Shown here: piece after piece, positions 13,433 through 18,427 of the stretch
How the letters are laid out: the number at the start of each line of letters is the position of its first letter
Numbering within the stretch: the stretch's first letter is position 1
Source of the DNA: Desulfovibrionaceae bacterium
Lineage (GTDB): Bacteria > Desulfobacterota > Desulfovibrionia > Desulfovibrionales > Desulfovibrionaceae
Length of the DNA: 18,427 nucleotides
Assembly: GCA_030539415.1 (NCBI GenBank)
Contig: JAUNSE010000006.1
Location: forward strand, 2,121 to 20,547
Reading direction: 5' to 3'
Program-made: the position numbers and the translations under genes
The notes under the pieces: model-generated
What the model saw: the letters and a program-made list of their open reading frames with translations, nothing else
Database searches by the model: none
Told to the model about the DNA's origin: nothing

Positions 13433-14008
13433 GTGGACATCATGACAATTTTCATCGGCACTATCTTTGTCAACAATATCCTGCTGGCCCAGTTCCTCGG
13501 CAACTGCCCCTATCTCGGCTGCTCCCGCGAAAAGGGGGTTGCCGCGGGCATGGGGGCGGCCGTGGTCTTTGTCACGGTTGTGGCAACGCTCTTCACCTGG
13601 CTCATGCAGCATCTTGTGCTCAATCCCGCCGGACTCGGCTACCTGCAGACCATTGTCTTCATTGTGGTCATTGCGGCGCTGGTGCAGTTCGTGGAGATGT
13701 TCCTCAAGAAGATGGTGCCTCCGCTCTACTCGGCCCTGGGCATCTACCTGCCCCTGATCACGACCAACTGCGCCGTCATGGGCGTGGCCATTCTCGTTCA
13801 GAGAGAAGGATACGGCCTTGTTGAGGGCCTGCTGTACGCTCTGGGATACAGTCTGGGCTTTTTCCTGGCCCTCATGCTCATGGCCGGCGTGCGCGAGCGT
13901 CTGGATATCTGCCGTCTGCCCAAGAGCATGATGGGCACGCCCATTGCGCTGGTCATGGCCGGCATCATGTCGCTGGCCTTCATGGCCTTCAAGGGCATGG
14001 CCCAGTAG
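13433..14008 (+). CDS. rnfA: RnfA, membrane subunit of the Rnf complex
   Basis: 191 residues with six helices. The conserved motifs are FVNNILLAQFLGNCPYLGCSREKG (C25) and LPLITTNCAVMGVAIL (C113), the RnfA half of the intramembrane 2Fe-2S site. Basic loops (SREKG, LKKM, RERLDICRLPKS) lie on the side opposite to those of RnfE, as expected for the inverted pair. GTG 13433 is chosen because GGAGG lies 8 nt upstream; ATG 13442 would be 17 nt away. The gap to rnfE is only 3 nt. Confidence 0.94.
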   Translation: MDIMTIFIGTIFVNNILLAQFLGNCPYLGCSREKGVAAGMGAAVVFVTVVATLFTWLMQHLVLNPAGLGYLQTIVFIVVIAALVQFVEMFLKKMVPPLYSALGIYLPLITTNCAVMGVAILVQREGYGLVEGLLYALGYSLGFFLALMLMAGVRERLDICRLPKSMMGTPIALVMAGIMSLAFMAFKGMAQ

Positions 14009-14021
14009 GGGAGGCAAAATC

Positions 14022-14900
14022 ATGGTGACATTTTCCATTTTGACCATGTTCGGTCTGGGCCTTGCGGCATCCGTCCTTCTGGCCGTAGCCTCCAGAATCT
14101 TTTTCGTGAAGGAAAATCCCAAGGTCGAGGCCGCGCTCGAAATCCTGCCCGGTGCCAACTGCGGCGGCTGCGGATTTGCCGGCTGCGAGGGCTATGCCAA
14201 GGCTGTGGTCACGAATCCGGATGTTCCGGCCAACAAGTGCTGCGCCGCCCCGAAGGAAGCCATTGTGGCCCTGGGACAGCTGACCGGCAAGGTTGTGGCC
14301 GAAGCCGAGCCGCTCGTTGCCATGCGCCGCTGCGACGTCTATCACGGTCAGGTCGCCCAGTCCTACGAATATCAGGGCATCCCGTCCTGCGCGGCAGCCA
14401 GTCCCCTGCGCGGAGGCAGCAATGCCTGCTCGTTCTCGTGCCTCGGGTTCGGCGACTGCGTTCAGGCATGCCCCTTCGGCGCCATGTCCGTCATAGGCAA
14501 CCTGGCCTGCGTGGACGTCAGGCGCTGCACAGGCTGCGGCAACTGCGTGTCCGCCTGCCCGCGCGGCATTCTCGAGCTTATTCCCCAGCGCTCCCGCGTA
14601 TGCATTCCCTGCAATTCGCGCGTGAAGGGCAAGGCCGTCATGGATGTCTGCAAGATCGGCTGCATCAAGTGCATGAAGTGCGTGCGCAGCTGTCCGGCCA
14701 AGGCTGTCCGTCTGGAGGACGGCTATATCAGAATCGACCATCAGCTCTGTCTGTCGTACGGCGAGGACTGCGGCCATGTCTGCGTCGAAGGCTGCCCGCG
14801 CAAGATTCTGCGGGAAATCGATCTCCTGAATCCGGGCAGACTGGAAGCGGTTTCCGGAGCAGATGGAAGCACCGGACAGAATGACCGGCAGGCCGCGTAG
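14022..14900 (+). CDS. rnfB: RnfB, ferredoxin-accepting Fe-S subunit (long, multi-cluster form)
   Basis: 292 residues from ATG 14022 with GGGGAGG 7 nt upstream. An N-terminal anchor helix (about 4-24) is followed by a 4Fe-4S domain NCGGCGFAGCEGYAKA (C47, C50, C55, plus C73). Several ferredoxin-type motifs follow: CSFSCLGFGDCVQACP (136-151), CTGCGNCVSACP (169-180), and C210/C214, then CIKCMKCVRSCP (214-225). A last motif has unusual spacing, C243-x6-C250-x3-C254-x3-C258. This is the long clostridial-type RnfB rather than the short enterobacterial RsxB. It receives electrons from reduced ferredoxin in the cytoplasm. The Gly/Ser-rich C-terminal tail looks disordered. Confidence 0.95.
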   Translation: MVTFSILTMFGLGLAASVLLAVASRIFFVKENPKVEAALEILPGANCGGCGFAGCEGYAKAVVTNPDVPANKCCAAPKEAIVALGQLTGKVVAEAEPLVAMRRCDVYHGQVAQSYEYQGIPSCAAASPLRGGSNACSFSCLGFGDCVQACPFGAMSVIGNLACVDVRRCTGCGNCVSACPRGILELIPQRSRVCIPCNSRVKGKAVMDVCKIGCIKCMKCVRSCPAKAVRLEDGYIRIDHQLCLSYGEDCGHVCVEGCPRKILREIDLLNPGRLEAVSGADGSTGQNDRQAA

Positions 14901-14909
14901 GAGGGTGCC

Positions 14910-15911
14910 ATGTCCGAAAGAAAGAAGACCTCTTTCCTCAGCCGCCGCGCCTTTCTCGCCGGCGCCGCCGCTGCGGGAATAACCGCCGCGCTGCCCCTGT
15001 CCCCCGCCTTCGCCGCGCGGGGAGGCTATCAGCAGACCGCCCTGCTCATGGGAACCATTGTCCGCATCGATATCGCCGGAGCGCCTCAGTCCGCGGCCGA
15101 AGACGCTGCGGCCGCTGCCTTTGCCCGGGCTCGCGCTCTGGAAGGCGTGCTGACACGCTTTGACAGCTCGGCGCCTCTGGGCGTTCTCAATGCCCAGGGC
15201 AGCCTCGCGGACATGCCCGGCGAGCTGCGCGATCTGCTGAATCAGAGCGGAGAGATATACAGACTCACCAAAGGCAGTTTCGACCCCAGCATTCTTCCTG
15301 TCCTGCAGGGACTGCAGCGCGGCGGGACGGAGGGCGGCCGGCTTTCGAAAGCCGAACTGGCCGAGCTGTTCGGGCTGGTTGACTACAGCCGCGTCCGCAT
15401 GGACAGCGGGGTGCGCCTTGAGTCAGGCATGGCCCTGACCCTGGACGGCATTGCCAAGGGGCGCATAGCCCAGGAGATGAGCCGGGAGCTTGATCGGCTC
15501 GGCTGCCCGAACCATATTGTCAACGCGGGCGGCGACATCATAGCCCGCGGCTGTCCGGAGAGGGGCGGAGTCTGGCGCATCGGCGTGCGCTCCCCCTTTG
15601 ATGCCGGGAGCATGGAGACCGTTGTGCCGCTCACCGACCGGGCGCTGGCCACATCGGGCGTGTACGAGCAGCCTCTGAAGGGAGGCGGCGGAAGCCATCT
15701 GGTTGTTCCCGCGAACTTCGAGTCCAGACCTGAAGCGGTCTCCGCCAGCGTGCTGGCAAGAGACGGCGCTCTGGCAGACGCTCTGGCCACGGCCTTTTCC
15801 GTCATGTCTCCGGCCGCGGCGGCGAAGGCCTGCCGCCGCATGGACGGGGTGGAGTGCATGCTGGTCCTGCGCAGCGGGGCTGTCGTGAAGAGTGAAGGCT
15901 GGCCTGCCTAG
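14910..15911 (+). CDS. apbE: ApbE, FAD:protein FMN transferase
   Basis: 333 residues. A twin-arginine type signal (LSRRAFLAG, residues 10-18) is followed by an Ala-rich helix and an AFA cleavage-like site, so it is exported folded. Family motifs are LMGTIVRIDI (46-55), GSFDPSILP (122-130), LDGIAKGR (178-185), VNAGGDIIA (204-212), TSGVY (248-252) and ADALATA (289-295). ApbE attaches FMN from FAD to Thr in exported flavoproteins. The clear target here is T162 of RnfG. It is the last gene of the operon, 9 nt after rnfB, with GGAGGG overlapping that gap. Confidence 0.95.
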   Translation: MSERKKTSFLSRRAFLAGAAAAGITAALPLSPAFAARGGYQQTALLMGTIVRIDIAGAPQSAAEDAAAAAFARARALEGVLTRFDSSAPLGVLNAQGSLADMPGELRDLLNQSGEIYRLTKGSFDPSILPVLQGLQRGGTEGGRLSKAELAELFGLVDYSRVRMDSGVRLESGMALTLDGIAKGRIAQEMSRELDRLGCPNHIVNAGGDIIARGCPERGGVWRIGVRSPFDAGSMETVVPLTDRALATSGVYEQPLKGGGGSHLVVPANFESRPEAVSASVLARDGALADALATAFSVMSPAAAAKACRRMDGVECMLVLRSGAVVKSEGWPA

Positions 15912-15930
15912 GCTGCCGTGGAAAATGCAG

Positions 15931-15976
15931 GGGCCGGCGCATCGGACAGCGATGCGCCGGCCCTTCCCCATTTTTT
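15931..15976 (+). terminator. Intrinsic terminator of the rnf operon
   Basis: A perfect 14-bp GC-rich stem, gggccggcgcatcg (15931-15944) and cgatgcgccggccc (15950-15963), has a 5-nt loop. It is followed by ttcccca and six T (15971-15976). It begins 19 nt after the apbE stop. On the other strand the stem is followed by GCATTTTCC, so it may also stop transcripts from the converging radical SAM gene, though less well. Confidence 0.85.
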
Positions 15977-16040
15977 GGGCATTGCGCCGGCCTTGTCCGA
16001 AGTTTTTCGGCAAGCGGTCTGCAGCGGGAAGGGATGCGTC

Positions 16041-17159
16041 TCAGTACATGTGCTCAAAGCGTTTGGGGCAGGAAAGGCAGCAGTCGGGGGTGACTCCGTG
16101 CGCCAGGTCGGCGCGGAAATCATGATATCCGCTTTTTTCCCATATCTGCACCGGATTCTCTTCCTGGATGTTGCCCTCGACCACGCGGTGCATGCGGGAA
16201 AGACGCATGGCCGCTTCGCTGCCGGCGGCTTTGTCCGCTGCCAGATGCGGGGCCAGCTGTTCGGCGGTGAAGGGAGCGTTCAGATAGATGCATGGGGCCA
16301 GACGCCCGTCCGCATCCACATAGCAGCTGTGCTCCACATCTTCGCGGCAGTTGCCGGTTTCGGCACCGGGCAGACAGTAGCGCACGGAGCGTCCCGAAGC
16401 CGCGGCCGCGGCCGCGATGCGTTCGAGACGGGCGCGGGCCCGGGCGATTTTCGCCCGCTCTTCCGGCCGGTAGGCCCAGTCCCAGTGCGAAGGCAGCACC
16501 GGCATGTCCAGCGTGCTGACGACACAGACAGGCACATCCCATTTTTCCATGAGGCCGGGGAGTCCGTCCAGGGCCTCCTCTCGGTCGGCCAGGAGCAGAT
16601 AGGAGAGATGAATGCGCGGCGTGGCGCGGCCGAGTTCCTTTTTGGCCCTGTTGAGCATGCCGACGGCCCGCTCCACCCTGTCCATGGGGACATTTTTTCT
16701 GGCGGCGTTGCTGGCCTCGTCCGTGCCCGCGAGTGAAAAGGCGACGATGTCCATCCCGCTCAGGACAGTGCCGCGCGCCAGCTCCTCGGTCATGCACAGT
16801 CCGCACGAGGTGGTGGAGGCCTGGCAGCCGGCCTTCCGGGCCAGGGCAACATAGTCCAGCAGGCGGGGATGCAGGTAGGGCTCGCCCCAGCCCTGCAGAT
16901 GCACTCGCGCTGCCTTCTGCATGAGCGGCGCCAGCTCGGCGAAAGTCGCGTCGGACATGGTTTTCGCCTTCCAGCTTCGTCCGAGGATGCCTCTGGGACA
17001 GTAGACGCAGGCTCCGGGACAGAAGGAGGTGACCTCCACCTGGATGTGGCTGAGCGGCCGTCTGGCTCCGGTCAGGGAGGAGAGGAGCCTGCTGATGCCC
17101 GAAGGCATCGCCGCCGCGGCGCGGACGAGGATGTCGTCCTTGTTGCTTGAAAAGGCCAT
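16041..17159 (-). CDS. Radical SAM protein with SPASM-like C-terminus
   Basis: 372 residues from ATG 17159 (AAGGGGG about 7 nt upstream; a longer in-frame start at 17501 lies inside the preceding gene). The radical SAM cluster motif is CPGACVYC (C47, C51, C54), preceded by the strand HIQVEVTSF. A GEP-type SAM-binding motif is in LQGWGEPYLHPRL (about 88-100). The C-terminal cysteines C270, C279, C290, C360, C361 and C364, with YVDADGRLAPC, resemble a SPASM auxiliary-cluster domain. Such enzymes modify peptides, proteins or small molecules by radical chemistry. The substrate cannot be told here. It is the last gene of a three-gene minus-strand unit and converges on apbE. Confidence 0.85.
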   Translation of the reverse strand: MAFSSNKDDILVRAAAAMPSGISRLLSSLTGARRPLSHIQVEVTSFCPGACVYCPRGILGRSWKAKTMSDATFAELAPLMQKAARVHLQGWGEPYLHPRLLDYVALARKAGCQASTTSCGLCMTEELARGTVLSGMDIVAFSLAGTDEASNAARKNVPMDRVERAVGMLNRAKKELGRATPRIHLSYLLLADREEALDGLPGLMEKWDVPVCVVSTLDMPVLPSHWDWAYRPEERAKIARARARLERIAAAAAASGRSVRYCLPGAETGNCREDVEHSCYVDADGRLAPCIYLNAPFTAEQLAPHLAADKAAGSEAAMRLSRMHRVVEGNIQEENPVQIWEKSGYHDFRADLAHGVTPDCCLSCPKRFEHMY

Positions 17160-17203
17160 GAGATGCCCCCTTGAGCCGTCCTGTCGGCTGGAACGGCGGT
17201 TTG

Positions 17204-18082
17204 TCAGCTCCTGCGTCCGAACAGGCCGGAGAGACGGGAAAAGAGGGAGTGGGACGGCTTGTCCCAGGAGCATTCCACAAAGGGCAGAAAAGGCCTGGCG
17301 CCCCATTTGCGCTTGAAGAAGTGAATGCCGGGATGGATGCCCAGACCGAGATTGCAGCGCTGCTGTCCGAGGGCACGGCTGTGTTCGAGCAGGGCGTGAA
17401 GCAGGGCGTCGGCCGTGCCTGGCGGAGCGTCCGGGGCGCGAAAGGCGAAAAGATAGAAGGAGGTCATGTAGGCGGCGTGATCCGCCACCACAAGACCGCA
17501 CAGGGTGCCGGTGTCGCGGCGCCTGGCCGAATAGCAGCAGGCCCTGCCTTCGCCGTTTCTCACGTATCGGCCCACACGGCCGAACAGGAGGCCGCTCTCC
17601 TCGCTGAGCCTTCGCTCCCCTTCCCTGCCGGCGAGATTGGCAGAAGCCAGAGCGACCAGATCCTCGTGCTCCTGCGTCCAGGCATCGCCAATGGTGATGT
17701 CCACGCAGCCGGCCGCTCTTCGCAGCATGTTGGCAAGCTTGCCTTTGGGCGGAATGACGGGCAGGTCCACGGTCCAGCAGGCGTCTTCGCGGCAGTGCGC
17801 GTTTTCAGGGGCGGCGGAAGGCCTGAAAGGCGAGAGGACAGTGAGGCGCTGCAGCCAGTCCAGCGCGAGGGCTTTGGCCACGGCCCCGTCCACAACGCCC
17901 CTGTATGCTTCGTCAGGAGTGTCCATATCCGGCGGAAAGACCACCAGCACAAGACTGGAGCCGCTGCGCCAGCCGAGGGCCGAATCCAGCCGCATGGGCG
18001 TGCAGGAGCCGACTGAGCGGACATAGTGCTCGAGCTGTTCGGGCACCGAGGCCCTGCGGGTAAAATCGGTGAAATTGTCCAT
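17204..18082 (-). CDS. GNAT/FemAB-like acyltransferase
   Basis: 292 residues from ATG 18082. There is no clear Shine-Dalgarno, but the frame upstream lacks family character and overlaps the neighbouring gene. The C-terminal half looks like a GNAT acyl- or aminoacyl-transferase fold: TLCGLVVADHAAYMTSFYLF (strands 4-5), a helix with ADALLHALLEHSRALGQ, and LGLGIHPGIHFFKRKWGARP (about 243-264), which resembles the final substrate-side motif of FemAB/BioF2-like proteins. The N-terminal half has no clear assignment. It lies between the TraB-like and radical SAM genes (52 and 44 nt gaps). Substrate unknown. Confidence 0.65.
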   Translation of the reverse strand: MDNFTDFTRRASVPEQLEHYVRSVGSCTPMRLDSALGWRSGSSLVLVVFPPDMDTPDEAYRGVVDGAVAKALALDWLQRLTVLSPFRPSAAPENAHCREDACWTVDLPVIPPKGKLANMLRRAAGCVDITIGDAWTQEHEDLVALASANLAGREGERRLSEESGLLFGRVGRYVRNGEGRACCYSARRRDTGTLCGLVVADHAAYMTSFYLFAFRAPDAPPGTADALLHALLEHSRALGQQRCNLGLGIHPGIHFFKRKWGARPFLPFVECSWDKPSHSLFSRLSGLFGRRS

Positions 18083-18134
18083 AGGTGAAAAGGGGTGGAG
18101 GTGGAATCCTGGCCGGACTGCGGTCGGGAGTGAA

Positions 18135-18427
18135 TCAGAACTTTCCCGTCCGGAAGCCGCGGTTGCAGGGAGTGACCGTGAAGCCGTCCTCGGCAAGCAT
18201 GTCGCGCAGATTGAGCAGATGGGCCGATCCCACCAGGGCGATGGCCCGGCCGGCATTCAGGTAGGGCAGCATGCGCTCTCTGAAGCGCTGATCGCGGACA
18301 CCGATGATATGGCCGGTGCGTGTGGGGAATTCCGTGCTTGTGCCCATCAGCCCCGTGAGATTGCCGGAAAGATAGGCTCTGGCATTGGACTTGAGGTAGG
18401 CGGGCCACTGCCCAGCACTGCGCAGAA
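18135..18427 (-). CDS. TraB/GumN family protein (C-terminal part; runs off right edge)
   Basis: The frame is open from the window edge to the stop at 18135, about 97 residues. RDQRFRERMLPYLNAGRA followed by ALVGSAHLLNLRDMLAEDG matches the C-terminal signature of the TraB/GumN family (R....M...l......f..vG..Hl.g..g....L...G). The function of bacterial members is poorly known; a metal-dependent hydrolase or protease-like role has been proposed. The N-terminal half with the GxxH motif lies outside. It is the first visible gene of the three-gene minus-strand unit. Confidence 0.7.
   Translation of the reverse strand, partial: LRSAGQWPAYLKSNARAYLSGNLTGLMGTSTEFPTRTGHIIGVRDQRFRERMLPYLNAGRAIALVGSAHLLNLRDMLAEDGFTVTPCNRGFRTGKF

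Noticed and set aside
12113..14158. Open frame of 681 codons on the minus strand opposite rnfG, rnfE, rnfA and the start of rnfB
   Set aside because: It is antisense to well-recognised genes. The protein is His/Gly/Glu-rich without family signatures, and high GC content readily creates such frames.
16041..18134. RiPP biosynthesis locus around the radical SAM gene
   Set aside because: No short precursor-like frame with a ribosome site was found in the gaps (44 and 52 nt) or in the 15912-16040 interval.

Overview
The window looks like a chromosomal piece of a GC-rich sulfate reducer of the Desulfovibrio family (Desulfovibrionaceae). The reasons are a complete rnfCDGEAB-apbE operon led by a ten-haem cytochrome c, a cytochrome c maturation (ccm) cluster whose CcmE has the CxxxY haem-binding motif described for Desulfovibrio, and a 7TMR-DISM type membrane sensor. 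No mobile element, CRISPR array, tRNA or rRNA was seen.

Layout. 1-1734 (minus, cut by the left edge): a seven-helix 7TMR-DISM-like sensor ending in a receiver-like domain. 1808-2476 (minus): a membrane-anchored TPR protein. 2603-2632: a perfect hairpin, probably the end of the ccm transcript. 2677-8120 (minus): in transcription order ccmE, ccmF, ccmA, ccmB, ccmC, ccmD and a second anchored TPR protein. No ccmG or ccmH is present. Between ccmF and ccmA lie a strong intrinsic terminator and then a near-consensus promoter whose start point would fall on the ccmA ATG. 8121-9058: a long, largely AT-rich divergent control region with several palindromes. 9059-15911 (plus): decahaem cytochrome, rnfC, rnfD, rnfG, rnfE, rnfA, rnfB, apbE, closed by a 14-bp stem terminator. 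16041-18427 (minus): a radical SAM/SPASM-like protein, a GNAT/FemAB-like acyltransferase and a TraB/GumN-like protein (cut by the right edge), probably one transcript.

How the parts work together. The Ccm proteins attach haem to exported cytochromes. The divergently transcribed decahaem cytochrome is an obvious client and is the likely periplasmic electron partner of Rnf. Rnf couples ferredoxin oxidation to ion transport, and ApbE installs FMN on its RnfG subunit.

The most unusual signals are in the Rnf proteins. RnfC lacks the glycine-rich and CEP signatures of the NADH/FMN fold. RnfD has Asp in place of the FMN-accepting Thr, while RnfG keeps its site. RnfE carries a cytoplasmic CxxCxxCxxCH tail, and the last RnfB cluster motif has odd spacing. 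Together they suggest an Rnf variant that passes electrons to a multihaem cytochrome rather than to NAD+. That is inference from sequence only; alignments and biochemistry would decide it.
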